This document shows positions 44,434-52,805 of a DNA stretch of 64,000 nucleotides, in pieces. The notes beneath the pieces are model-generated. The model had not been told where the DNA came from. It did not search any database and was given only the letters and a program-made list of their open reading frames with translations. Source of the DNA: Rhodococcus sp. 105337 (GTDB taxonomy: Bacteria; Actinomycetota; Actinomycetes; Mycobacteriales; Mycobacteriaceae); contig NZ_JABAGQ010000010.1 of assembly GCF_012844225.1 (NCBI RefSeq), positions 62,001 through 126,000 of the forward strand. The letters run 5' to 3'. The number at the start of each line of letters is the position of its first letter. Position 1 is the stretch's first letter. The translations under genes were made by a program, and so were the position numbers.

Positions 44434-46806
44434 ATGCGGGACGATCAACGACGCGAGTACGACGAGCAGGACTTGCGCGTCGGAGACCACAAGAACAGTG
44501 CCGCCGGCGTCACCGGCGTTGCGGTCGCGTTGAAACGCTCGTTGCGGGAAATGGGCATAGTGCGCTCGGCCGAGACCCTTCTCCAGCTCAATCAGGAGGA
44601 GGGATTCGACTGCATGAGCTGCGCGTGGCCCGACCCGGAGCCGGGGCACCGGAAGACCGCGGAGTTCTGCGAGAACGGTGCCAAGGCGGTTGCCGAGGAG
44701 GCCACCCGCGACCGGGTCACTCCCGAGTTCTTCGCGCGGCACAGCATCGCCGATCTCTCCCAGCACAGTGAGCTCTGGCTGGGCAAGCAGGGACGCATCA
44801 CGCACCCGATGGTCAAACGCCCCGGTGCCACCCATTACACACCGATCGACTGGGACGACGCCTACGCGCTCATCGGCGAGCAGCTGCGTTCACTCGACAG
44901 CCCCGACGAAGCCCTCTTCTACACCTCCGGCCGGGCCTCGAACGAGGCGGCGTTCGTGTACCAGTTGTTCGCCCGTGCATTCGGCACCAACAACCTGCCC
45001 GATTGCTCCAACATGTGCCACGAGTCCACCAGCATCGCGTTGCAGGAGTCGATCGGTATCGGCAAGGCCAGCGTCACGCTCGACGACGTCTACAACGCCG
45101 AGCTGATTGTTCTCCAGGGCCAGAATCCCGGCACCAATCATCCGCGCATGCTCACCGCACTCGAAGATGCCAAGCGCAACGGAGCAAAGATCCTCGCGAT
45201 CAATCCGCTCCGCGAGGCGGGCCTGGTCAACTTCCGTAATCCGCAGACCCCGCGCGGTGTCGTCGGGCACGGCACGGACCTCGCCGACCTGCACCTGCCC
45301 ATCGCGGTGAACGGCGACCTCGCGTTGATGCAGGGGATCGCGTCGTTGCTCGTCGAGTGGGATGCGATCGATCACGATTTCGTGCGGGAGTACACCGACG
45401 GTTTCGAGGACTGGAAGCGGCATGTCCAGAACGTCGACTGGGACGAGGTGATCTCGGCGACCGGGCTGTCGCGGCAACTGATCACCGAGGCGGCCCAGAT
45501 GCTGCGGCGGTCGAAGGCCACGGTGTTCTGCTGGGCGATGGGTGTGACGCAGCATCGCAACGCCGTGGCGACCATCAAAGAAATCTGCAATGTCGCGTTC
45601 GCACAGGGGAACATCGGCCGACGGGGTGCCGGCCTCATGCCGGTGCGCGGCCATTCCAACGTGCAGGGCGACCGCACCATGGGCATCTGGGAGCGCCCGC
45701 CGCAGCACTTCCTCGACGCGCTCGAGAAGGAGTTCGGTTTCGACCCGCCGCGCGAATACGGCTTCGACACAGTCGATTCCATCCGCGCGATGCGGGACGG
45801 CAAGGCGAAGTTCTTCCTCGGCCTCGGAGGCAACTTCGTGCAATCCGCCCCCGACACGGTGGTCACGTCCGAAGCCATGTCCGGAATCGACATGACCGTC
45901 CACATCTCCACCAAGCTCAACCGGTCTCATCTGGTGTGCGGAGATACAGCGCTCATCCTGCCGACGCTCGGACGAACCGAGAAGGACGTGCAGGCATCCG
46001 GTCACCAGTTCGTCTCCGTCGAAGACACGGAATGCTCGGTGCACGCCTCCCGTGGTCCGCTCGAACCGGCCAGTGAGCATCTCCGGTCGGAGGTCTCGAT
46101 CATCACGAGCATCGCCGAGGCGACGATCGGGGACCGTTACGGCATCGACTGGAAGGCGATGCGCGACGACTACGCGAACATCCGCTCGCGGATCGCGAGG
46201 GTGGTACCCGGATGCGAGGGGTACGAGGTCAATGTCCGGCGGCCCGGCGGATTCATCCTCCCGCACCCGCCGCGAGATACACGGACTTTCCAAACCGAGA
46301 CGGGGAAAGCAGAATTCGCGGTGTCCCCGATCGAGGTCGTCCAGGTGCCCCCGGGGCATCTCCTCTTGCAGACGCTGCGCAGTCACGACCAGTTCAACAC
46401 CACCATCTACGGGCTGAGCGACCGCTATCGCGGTATCGAGGGCGGTCGTCGTGTGGTGTTCATGCATCGTGAGGACATCGCCGCGGCGGGGCTCGACCCG
46501 GGCGACATCGTCGACCTTTTCACCCGGTGGGACGGTGACGAGCGGGTGCGCTGCGCCCATCGGTTCCGCGTCGTCGAGTACGACGTGCCGCGCGGGTCTG
46601 CGGCGGCCTACTACCCGGAGACCAACCCGTTGGTCCCTCTCGATTCCACTGCTCTCGAAAGCAATTGCCCGACCTACAAATCGGTCGTGATCTCGATTGC
46701 GCCCACGGGCACCCGCAGCAGCGAGTGCCCCGACGTGTGCAGCACTCAGGAAGTGGGATCCGACTGGTCGCACAAGACGCGCCCCCAGCCGGAGCATCTG
46801 TCGTAA
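44434..46806 (+). CDS. FdhF/YdeP-family molybdopterin oxidoreductase
   Basis: A 790-residue molybdopterin-guanine-dinucleotide oxidoreductase related to formate dehydrogenase alpha subunits and E. coli YdeP. The N-terminal cysteine motif is short (FDCMSCAWPDPE, about 60-71), then come TSGRASNEAAF, LPDCSNMCHESTS, GQNPGTNHPRM and MPVRGHSNVQGDRTMG; the C-terminal Mo-cofactor domain follows. The YdeP branch is linked to acid resistance and its electron partner is not known. Start ATG at 44434 has GAGGAG 7 bases upstream; the open frame before it is not coding. Confidence 0.9.
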   Translation: MRDDQRREYDEQDLRVGDHKNSAAGVTGVAVALKRSLREMGIVRSAETLLQLNQEEGFDCMSCAWPDPEPGHRKTAEFCENGAKAVAEEATRDRVTPEFFARHSIADLSQHSELWLGKQGRITHPMVKRPGATHYTPIDWDDAYALIGEQLRSLDSPDEALFYTSGRASNEAAFVYQLFARAFGTNNLPDCSNMCHESTSIALQESIGIGKASVTLDDVYNAELIVLQGQNPGTNHPRMLTALEDAKRNGAKILAINPLREAGLVNFRNPQTPRGVVGHGTDLADLHLPIAVNGDLALMQGIASLLVEWDAIDHDFVREYTDGFEDWKRHVQNVDWDEVISATGLSRQLITEAAQMLRRSKATVFCWAMGVTQHRNAVATIKEICNVAFAQGNIGRRGAGLMPVRGHSNVQGDRTMGIWERPPQHFLDALEKEFGFDPPREYGFDTVDSIRAMRDGKAKFFLGLGGNFVQSAPDTVVTSEAMSGIDMTVHISTKLNRSHLVCGDTALILPTLGRTEKDVQASGHQFVSVEDTECSVHASRGPLEPASEHLRSEVSIITSIAEATIGDRYGIDWKAMRDDYANIRSRIARVVPGCEGYEVNVRRPGGFILPHPPRDTRTFQTETGKAEFAVSPIEVVQVPPGHLLLQTLRSHDQFNTTIYGLSDRYRGIEGGRRVVFMHREDIAAAGLDPGDIVDLFTRWDGDERVRCAHRFRVVEYDVPRGSAAAYYPETNPLVPLDSTALESNCPTYKSVVISIAPTGTRSSECPDVCSTQEVGSDWSHKTRPQPEHLS

Positions 46807-46825
46807 CGCTGCTGCACGTGGTGGT

Positions 46826-47818
46826 TCAGAGAATCCCCTCGCGGAGGAGCGTCTCCGCGTCCGCGAATGCGCGGGCGCGGCGGCGGATCGCCGGGGGGCC
46901 GGGGGGATTCCCGTTCCACTGATCGAAGAGCGTGCTCAGGCTCAGTACGAGGCGTTCCGGCGACTCCCACTCGCGCCACTGCCGGAATTCCGGGCTGCGC
47001 ACGAGTTCTCGTGCCGCCTGCAGAGGTGAGAGGCCGGCCCTGTGCCGGTCACGACCCGCGTCGTTCACCCACGCCCAGTAATCGCGCAGCGCCCGGATCT
47101 CGGCGTGGCCGCACAGTGGCCCGTGGCCCGGAACGTAGGTTGCGGCGTCCCACGAGATCAGTCGCTCGAGTGCGGAGAACCAGTTCTCCATCGGCCCGTG
47201 CCACAGGATCGGCGTCGAACCGATGAAGAGCAGGTCGCCTGCGAACACGACACCGGCGTCGGGAACATGGGCGACGAGATCGCCGGCGGTGTGACACGGC
47301 CCGAGCCGTTCGAGTTCTATTCGGCGGTCGCCGATGTCGATGATGTCCCGCGTGTCGAAGGTGCGGTCGGGCAGGCGTGGGGTGCGACGGGGAAAGCGAG
47401 CGCCGCCGCGCACGCGGGCAACATACGCACCTGCGGCGCCGACCGGCCCCGGCAGTGCGCCGAGCACCCCGCCGATCCCCGCCAGCGCACCGAGCGCCGC
47501 TGGTGGAAGATCCTCGTGCATGCCGGCCAGGGCGGCACGGCTCGTCGTGATCCGCGTGGACGACGGCAGGGTGTCGTTGCCCCACCAGTGGTCACCGTCG
47601 CTGTGGGTATTGACGGCCTCGGTGATCGGAGCGTGCGCCACGAGAGGTTGCTGCACCTCCGCAACGCGCTTCGCCCACGCCGTGTCCCAGACGGTGTCCA
47701 CAACCATCGACGCCGTACCCGGAGCGACGATCAGCCCGGTGTTGGCCTCGCCCCAACCTCCCGACGGACGCACGAAAGCCCATACCCCGTCGCCGATCTG
47801 TGTGAGTCCGCTCATCAT
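46826..47818 (-). CDS. Metallo-beta-lactamase-fold hydrolase
   Basis: A 330-residue MBL-fold protein. The zinc motif is THSDGDHWWGN, with His72, Asp76 and His77; the second histidine of the usual HxHxDH is Asp74. Further ligands are GPCHTAGD, VFAGDLLF and YVPGHGPL. The altered motif is seen in some lyase and dioxygenase relatives, so the reaction is unassigned. The start is one of two adjacent ATGs (47818 or 47815). It diverges from tspO. Confidence 0.85.
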   Translation of the reverse strand: MMSGLTQIGDGVWAFVRPSGGWGEANTGLIVAPGTASMVVDTVWDTAWAKRVAEVQQPLVAHAPITEAVNTHSDGDHWWGNDTLPSSTRITTSRAALAGMHEDLPPAALGALAGIGGVLGALPGPVGAAGAYVARVRGGARFPRRTPRLPDRTFDTRDIIDIGDRRIELERLGPCHTAGDLVAHVPDAGVVFAGDLLFIGSTPILWHGPMENWFSALERLISWDAATYVPGHGPLCGHAEIRALRDYWAWVNDAGRDRHRAGLSPLQAARELVRSPEFRQWREWESPERLVLSLSTLFDQWNGNPPGPPAIRRRARAFADAETLLREGIL

Positions 47819-47931
47819 CCGCCCCCGTCGCCGTCCCCTGCGTGCTCGCGGGGTCAGGTTACTCGCCGGGGTGCCGGGAGCGTTTCGAGGCGCGAGAGCC
47901 CGGGTAGCCGGTCGGAGCCGCGAGCCGGCCC

Positions 47932-47981
47932 CCGACCGACACAGAAGTCCGACCGACACAGAAGTCCGACCGACACAGAGG
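47932..47981. repeat. Three direct 17-bp repeats upstream of tspO
   Basis: Two perfect copies of CCGACCGACACAGAAGT (47932-47948, 47949-47965) are followed by a third that matches for 14 bases (47966-47981). They lie 27 bases before the tspO start, between divergent genes. This could be an iterated activator site, or slippage. Confidence 0.85.
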
Positions 47982-48007
47982 AATGCACTCGACAGGAGTC
48001 ACCCCGC

Positions 48008-48487
48008 ATGAAGCTCACTACCGTCCTCGCCACCGCCGCAGCGACCACTGTGACCACGGTCGTCGGTTCCATCGCTTCCCGCGAAACGGATTCCAAGTGG
48101 TACCGCAGGCTGCGCAAGCCCGGCATCCAGCCTCCGGCTGCGGCATTCCCCGTGGTGTGGACGGCGCTCTACGCGGATATCGCGGCCACCTCGGCGGTCG
48201 CGATCGACTCGCTGACCGAACGCGGGGATCACGACGGCCGGCGCAAGTACGTCACTGCGCTCGGCGTCAACCTGGTGCTCAATGCGTCCTGGTCGTGGGT
48301 GTTCTTCGCGTGGCACCGGCTCGTTCCCGCGACGCTCGTGGCCGCTGCTCTGGCCGCGAGTACGGTCGACCTCACGCGCCGGACGGCGGCGGCGAACCCG
48401 GTGGCCGGGGCGGCGCTCGCTCCCTACGCCGGCTGGACGAGTTTCGCGACCGTGCTCTCCGGCCGGATCACGCAGCTCAATCGCTGA
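48008..48487 (+). CDS. tspO: TspO/MBR family membrane protein
   Basis: A 159-residue tryptophan-rich membrane protein with five predicted transmembrane helices. Family signatures are KWYRRLRKPGIQPP, PVVWTALYADIAATSA and NLVLNASWSWVFF. TspO binds porphyrins and affects stress and tetrapyrrole metabolism. The ATG at 48008 is preceded by a purine-rich ACAGGAG. The 17-bp repeats immediately upstream suggest specific regulation. Confidence 0.92.
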   Translation: MKLTTVLATAAATTVTTVVGSIASRETDSKWYRRLRKPGIQPPAAAFPVVWTALYADIAATSAVAIDSLTERGDHDGRRKYVTALGVNLVLNASWSWVFFAWHRLVPATLVAAALAASTVDLTRRTAAANPVAGAALAPYAGWTSFATVLSGRITQLNR

Positions 48488-48553
48488 TCGCGCTCACGCG
48501 CTCGGCGGACGGGCCCGCGTGAGGCCACCGCCCGCGTGGGCGATGATGGAACC

Positions 48554-48736
48554 ATGCTCGAAACATCGGTGATCATCGGGATCGGCTCCATCTGCATCGG
48601 CTTCGTCTTCTTTCTTCTTGCGGCGACGGGAGCACGGTCGCGCTGGGACAGGAAGGTCACGATCACTTTGTTCGTGATCGCGATCGTGTTCATGACGATC
48701 ATTCCGGTGATCGGTGCGGTCGGCTTCGCCGCCTGA
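48554..48736 (+). CDS. Small two-helix membrane protein
   Basis: A 60-residue protein starting at ATG 48554 (MLETSVIIG). It consists of two hydrophobic helices (VIIGIGSICIGFVFFLLAA and ITLFVIAIVFMTIIPVIG) joined by a basic loop (GARSRWDRK), so both ends probably face the outside. No family recognised. A longer GTG start at 48536 has a poorer context. It stands between tspO and the DinB-like gene. Confidence 0.65.
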   Translation: MLETSVIIGIGSICIGFVFFLLAATGARSRWDRKVTITLFVIAIVFMTIIPVIGAVGFAA

Positions 48737-48843
48737 CCACCTTGTGTACCGAATCCGGCACGAGGCGCAGATCTAGGACCGAAGCCGACCGCAATCGTTT
48801 CTACCGTGACAGCATCGACGGAATCCGGAAACGAGGAGTGGTC

Positions 48844-49380
48844 ATGAACCAGAGCACAGTCACCGGTGAACACGCGGACATCCTCGAGATGCTGGCCGAG
48901 CAGCGCGAGATGTTTCTCATCACCGTCCGCGGAATCGACGACGAGCAGGCCCGCACGCGCTCGACCGCGAGCGAGCTGACGCTGGGTGGCCTCGTCAAGC
49001 ACGTCGCGAACACCGAGCGGTCCTGGATCGAGACGATTCGTGAGATGGACGAAAACGCCGAGGTCACGGACATGGATGCGCAGATGGAGCAGTACTTCAT
49101 GCGCGACGACGAGTCCCTCGCCGACCTGCTCGAGAACTACCGCGCGATCGCGGATGCGACGGAGGAGTACGTCGCGACACTCGACCTGAACCGACAGGTG
49201 CCGCTTCCCATTGCTCCGTGGACGCCTACACGGGAATGGATGAGTGCCCGCAAGATCCTCATCCACATCATTCGCGAGACCGCCCACCACAGCGGACACG
49301 CCGACATCATTCGTGAATCACTCGACGGCGCCAACACGACGCGACAGCGCGGCGAGGCGGCGGGCATGGAATTCGACTGA
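48844..49380 (+). CDS. DinB/DUF664-family putative metal-dependent enzyme
   Basis: A 178-residue four-helix-bundle protein. The metal-binding histidines occur in LGGLVKHVANTERSW and HIIRETAHHSGHADIIRE, the typical DinB/DUF664 pattern. Actinobacterial relatives include mycothiol-dependent transferases, so a thiol-detoxifying role is possible but not shown. AGGAGTGG precedes the ATG. Upstream in-frame sequence does not look coding. Confidence 0.87.
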   Translation: MNQSTVTGEHADILEMLAEQREMFLITVRGIDDEQARTRSTASELTLGGLVKHVANTERSWIETIREMDENAEVTDMDAQMEQYFMRDDESLADLLENYRAIADATEEYVATLDLNRQVPLPIAPWTPTREWMSARKILIHIIRETAHHSGHADIIRESLDGANTTRQRGEAAGMEFD

Positions 49381-49414
49381 TCGCCCCGCCCGCAGGACGA
49401 CGGTTCGGTACGGG

Positions 49415-50761
49415 ATGAGCGAGACGTTCGAGGACGCACTGGCGGAGCGACTGTCGACGGTCCTGGGCGCGTCGTGCGTGTTCACCGGCGTCGAACGGCT
49501 CACCGGCGGGGCCAGCCGCGAGACCTGGTCGCTGACGACGAAGTCCGATCCCGCGGTGCCACCCGAACTGATCCTGCGCCGCGACCCGCCGGGCCGAGAA
49601 GATCCCACCCGAATGTCCATGGAAGCAGCGGCTTTCGTGGAAGCGGGCAGAGCGGGAGTCCCAGTACCGGAGATCCTGGACAGCAGTGGCACCGAGCCGT
49701 CGCCGGGTATCGGCTCGTACCTGGTGATGTCACGACTGCCCGGCGAGGCGCTGCCCCAGCGTCTGCTGCGCGACGAGCGGTTCGGTTCCGTGCGACCGCG
49801 CCTACCGTACGACCTCGGGCGCGCGCTCGCCCGACTGCACCGGATGGACCCGGTGGCGGTGCCGGGCCTTCCGGACTACGACCCGATGGAGTTTCTGTTC
49901 GGCCAGTACACGCGGACCGGAGCTCCGTTGCCCGCTCTGGAGGCGGCGTTCTCCTGGCTGAGAGACAACCGGCCAACGGCCACACGGAAGTCGGTCGTGC
50001 ACGGCGATTTCCGTAACGGAAACATCCTCGTCGACGAGGACGGCATCCGGGGGGTGCTGGACTGGGAGCTGGCGCACGTGGGCGACCCGATGGAAGATCT
50101 CGGCTGGCTGTGCACGAAGACATGGCGATTCGGGTCGCCGCACCCCGTCGGAGGATTCGGGTCGCGCGACGACCTGTTTCGCGGTTACGCCGAGGAATGC
50201 GGTGTCACACCGGATCCGGATGCGGTGCGCTGGTGGGAGGTCTTCGGGTCGCTGCGGTGGGCGGTCATCTGCCGGGTGCAGGCGATGCGTGCGGGCGAGG
50301 TCGGCGACAACACCCTCGAACTGCTGGCCATCGGCCGCCGCGTCGCGGAATGCGAACACGACCTGCTGGACCTGCTCGGTGTGCCGGCGAGTGCGACCGG
50401 TGACGTCGCACAGGCCGGTGACGATCGGGCAGACGAGTTGTTCGGCACTCCCCGCATCGGCGAGTTGCTGCGGGCGGTCCAGGATTTCGTCGTCGACGCG
50501 TCAGCAGGGGCCGACCCGCGGACCGTCTATCGCTCTCGTGTCGCCGCGCATGTTCTCGGTATCGCCGCGCGCGAGTCGGAGGTCGGATACGCGGTGCGAG
50601 AACAACTTCGCGCGCGGCTAGCGGCTCTCGGCTATCGCACGGAATCGGAACTCGCACTCGGCCTGCGTGCAGGTGACGTCACTCTGGGGGACACACCGGT
50701 CGGCTGCGTCATCCGAGATCTGGCAGAAACGCGGCTGAGGGTTGCCAACCCGCGGTATTGA
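49415..50761 (+). CDS. Aminoglycoside-phosphotransferase-fold kinase with C-terminal DUF6285-like domain
   Basis: A 448-residue protein. Residues 1-340 are an APH-fold kinase (TGGASRETW, VVHGDFRNGNILVDE, GVLDWELAHVGDPMEDLGW), with the catalytic His-Gly-Asp-Phe motif intact. The last 100 residues form a helical domain of the kind often fused to or beside such kinases in acyl-CoA catabolic clusters (DUF6285). Related proteins (acyl-CoA dehydrogenase-associated phosphotransferases) act on small alcohols rather than on antibiotics. The ATG at 49415 follows the DinB-like gene by 34 bases. Confidence 0.87.
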   Translation: MSETFEDALAERLSTVLGASCVFTGVERLTGGASRETWSLTTKSDPAVPPELILRRDPPGREDPTRMSMEAAAFVEAGRAGVPVPEILDSSGTEPSPGIGSYLVMSRLPGEALPQRLLRDERFGSVRPRLPYDLGRALARLHRMDPVAVPGLPDYDPMEFLFGQYTRTGAPLPALEAAFSWLRDNRPTATRKSVVHGDFRNGNILVDEDGIRGVLDWELAHVGDPMEDLGWLCTKTWRFGSPHPVGGFGSRDDLFRGYAEECGVTPDPDAVRWWEVFGSLRWAVICRVQAMRAGEVGDNTLELLAIGRRVAECEHDLLDLLGVPASATGDVAQAGDDRADELFGTPRIGELLRAVQDFVVDASAGADPRTVYRSRVAAHVLGIAARESEVGYAVREQLRARLAALGYRTESELALGLRAGDVTLGDTPVGCVIRDLAETRLRVANPRY

Positions 50762-50862
50762 GCGTCGGCGCGCTGTCTTCTCGGTGCACTTCCGGCGGAC
50801 GACCCGCGTGCTCGGGCATAGGCTTGTCCGGTACCGATCCTCACCTCGAGAAAGGCTCGATT

Positions 50863-51270
50863 GTGCCGAAGCCTCCGGTTCCTGCCGCCGTTGCCGAGTT
50901 CCTTGCCCAGCCCAATTACGCCACCATCAGCACGCTGCGGGCCGACGGGCAACCGGTGTCGGTGCCCACCTGGTACATGTACGAGAACGGTCGCATTCTC
51001 GTGAACATGGACGAGGGACGAAAGCGGCTCGAATACCTGCGCCACGACCCGCGTGTGAGCCTGTCCGCGATGGATCCCCAGGACTGGATCACCCACGTCA
51101 GCATCCAGGGCCGGGTGGTGGAATTCGTCGACGATCCGGATCTGGCCGATATCGACCGCATCTCGACGCACTACACCGGCCGCCCCTACCACCAGCGCGA
51201 CAGGCGGCGGGTGAGCGCGTGGATCGAGATCGATCATTGGCACGCGTGGGGACGACTCGCGAACGCCTGA
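50863..51270 (+). CDS. PPOX-class F420-dependent oxidoreductase
   Basis: A 135-residue split-beta-barrel flavin/deazaflavin-binding protein. AVAEFLAQPNYATISTLRADGQPVSVPTW carries the core, then LVNMDEGRKRLEYLRHDPRVSLS, ending in WIEIDHWHAWG. It belongs to the F420-dependent PPOX-class group common in actinobacteria; the substrate is unknown. The start is GTG at 50863 with GAGAAAGG upstream; earlier open sequence is not coding. Confidence 0.88.
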   Translation: MPKPPVPAAVAEFLAQPNYATISTLRADGQPVSVPTWYMYENGRILVNMDEGRKRLEYLRHDPRVSLSAMDPQDWITHVSIQGRVVEFVDDPDLADIDRISTHYTGRPYHQRDRRRVSAWIEIDHWHAWGRLANA

Positions 51271-51315
51271 CCGGTCGCTATCGGGTCGGCGGATGCCGCC
51301 TGCACCGCCAGGAGG

Positions 51316-51990
51316 CTACTTTTCGCAGGCGATGCCGTCCCCGTCCCTGTCCAGGTGGGCTGCATACCCGGGTTCGCCTCTACGGATGGGAGCGGCACCT
51401 GCTGCCTTTACCTCGCCGCAGTTCTTGTACGACGCACTCGGTTGCGGCGGAGGCGTGTACTCCGTCGTGGGCGGAGGTGTGTACTCCGCGGTGGGCGGAG
51501 GCGTGTATTGCGTTGCCGGGGGCGGGGTGTACGCCGGGGCAGCCGGTGGCGTGTAGTCCGTTGTCGCGCTGGTTGTCGTTTCCACCTGAGGGACCAACGG
51601 CACCGGAGCGGGAGCCTCCGAGGTCGTGGTGGGCGCCGGGGTAGTCGTCCGGAGCGTTGTCGTCGTGGTGGGTCGCGCCGTCGTTGTGGTCTGAGCTGCC
51701 GAACTGGTCGTCGTAGACACGACCGAGGTGGAATCAGGCGCCGGTTGTTCCTCGCCTACGGCTGCTCCGAGGGCCAACAGCCCCACGAACCCTGCGCCGA
51801 CCACCCACGGCCACTTCCGGCGCTTCTTTTCCTCGGCCGGCGGGTTGCCCCCTGGATCGACAGAACCGAAGACCTGGGTGGGAGTATCGCTACCTTTCGG
51901 CCTGGTTTGCTCCGTCCACCGTTCACCGTCCCAATAGCGGTCGACGGACGGGTCGAAGGGGTCGGGATGCCAGCCGGCAGGAGGATTCAT
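51316..51990 (-). CDS. DUF2510/Excalibur surface protein with repeat linker
   Basis: A 224-residue protein built of four parts. The N-terminal DUF2510 domain reads GWHPDPFDPSVDRYWDGERWTEQ. One transmembrane helix follows (WPWVVGAGFVGLLALGAAVG, about 60-79), then a Thr/Pro-rich extracellular linker with several YTPPP-type repeats, and finally an Excalibur Ca2+-binding domain (NCGEVKAAG to LDRDGDGIACE). It is therefore a membrane-anchored, surface-exposed Ca2+-binding protein. The repeats are also visible as about 24-base units in the DNA (around 51447-51560). Confidence 0.88.
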   Translation of the reverse strand: MNPPAGWHPDPFDPSVDRYWDGERWTEQTRPKGSDTPTQVFGSVDPGGNPPAEEKKRRKWPWVVGAGFVGLLALGAAVGEEQPAPDSTSVVSTTTSSAAQTTTTARPTTTTTLRTTTPAPTTTSEAPAPVPLVPQVETTTSATTDYTPPAAPAYTPPPATQYTPPPTAEYTPPPTTEYTPPPQPSASYKNCGEVKAAGAAPIRRGEPGYAAHLDRDGDGIACEK

Positions 51991-52076
51991 AGTCGATCCG
52001 TTCTGAGGAAGTGTGTTCCGTCAGAACGTCGGGGATACCGGTCGGTTTGTTACACCGCAAGCAGGAGCGCCGCCCG

Positions 52077-52664
52077 TCAGATGACGCCGATCCGCTTCGC
52101 GGAGTTGCGCACCTGGAACGCCATCACGATCAGCAGCGCGCCGAACAGGATCGCGTAGATGCCGACGAGGAAGATCAGGCTGAGGATGCCTTCTCCGGGG
52201 AAGATGAGAAGGATCAGGCCGAACACCACCGCGAGGACCCCGGCGATCACCGACCAGACCCACCCGGATTCCGGGACCTTCCGGAATCGAAGGCCGCCGA
52301 CGATGCCGGTGATGCCGTACAGGATGGCGTAGAAGGCGACCACGTACAGCAGGGCGAGCGCGGTGATCCCGGGCCAGACGAGAGCCACGATGCCGGCGAC
52401 AACCGACACGACAGCCATCGCGAGCCACCACCCCCACCCGGCGAGCGACGCGCGGTCGCGTACCGCGTGGGCACCGAGCACCACCCCGTCGACGATCGCG
52501 TAGATCGCGAAGACGATGACCAGTGCCCACACCGTGATGTTCGGCCACGCGAGCGCGACGATGCCGAAGAGCACGGCGAGAATGCCGCGGATGAGGACTA
52601 CCCACCAGATTTGCTTGAACAGCGACCTGAACGGGTCGGAGGGAGAAACAGGGTTCGCGGACAT
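52077..52664 (-). CDS. HdeD-like (DUF308) membrane protein
   Basis: A 195-residue membrane protein with six predicted helices in three repeated pairs (IRGILAVLFGIVALAWP, MAVVSVVAGIVALVWPG, IAGVLAVVFGLILLIFPG), the DUF308/HdeD signature. In enterobacteria HdeD helps acid tolerance; the role here is inferred only. ATG at 52664 has GAGGAG five bases before it. Confidence 0.9.
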   Translation of the reverse strand: MSANPVSPSDPFRSLFKQIWWVVLIRGILAVLFGIVALAWPNITVWALVIVFAIYAIVDGVVLGAHAVRDRASLAGWGWWLAMAVVSVVAGIVALVWPGITALALLYVVAFYAILYGITGIVGGLRFRKVPESGWVWSVIAGVLAVVFGLILLIFPGEGILSLIFLVGIYAILFGALLIVMAFQVRNSAKRIGVI

Positions 52665-52805
52665 GGGAACTCCTCGTGATGACACCTCGAAGTCGTGATC
52701 TTGGTGTGCTCAGAATAGGCCCGCGGCAGTGGCCGTGACCCGAAAACGGCACCGCTGCATCGCGGGGGGGGTCCCTATGTTCTCGTCAACCCTTGAGGCT
52801 GCGAG

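Noticed and set aside
44890-46797. A 635-residue minus-strand frame opposite the YdeP-type gene
   Set aside because: Composition is that of an antisense shadow. The plus strand encodes a well-conserved molybdopterin enzyme.
47932-47981. CRISPR-like array
   Set aside because: The three repeats are directly adjacent without spacers and there are no cas genes, so it is a tandem repeat, not a CRISPR.
51447-51560. Independent repeat element
   Set aside because: The repeats lie in frame inside the Excalibur protein gene and encode its YTPPP linker.
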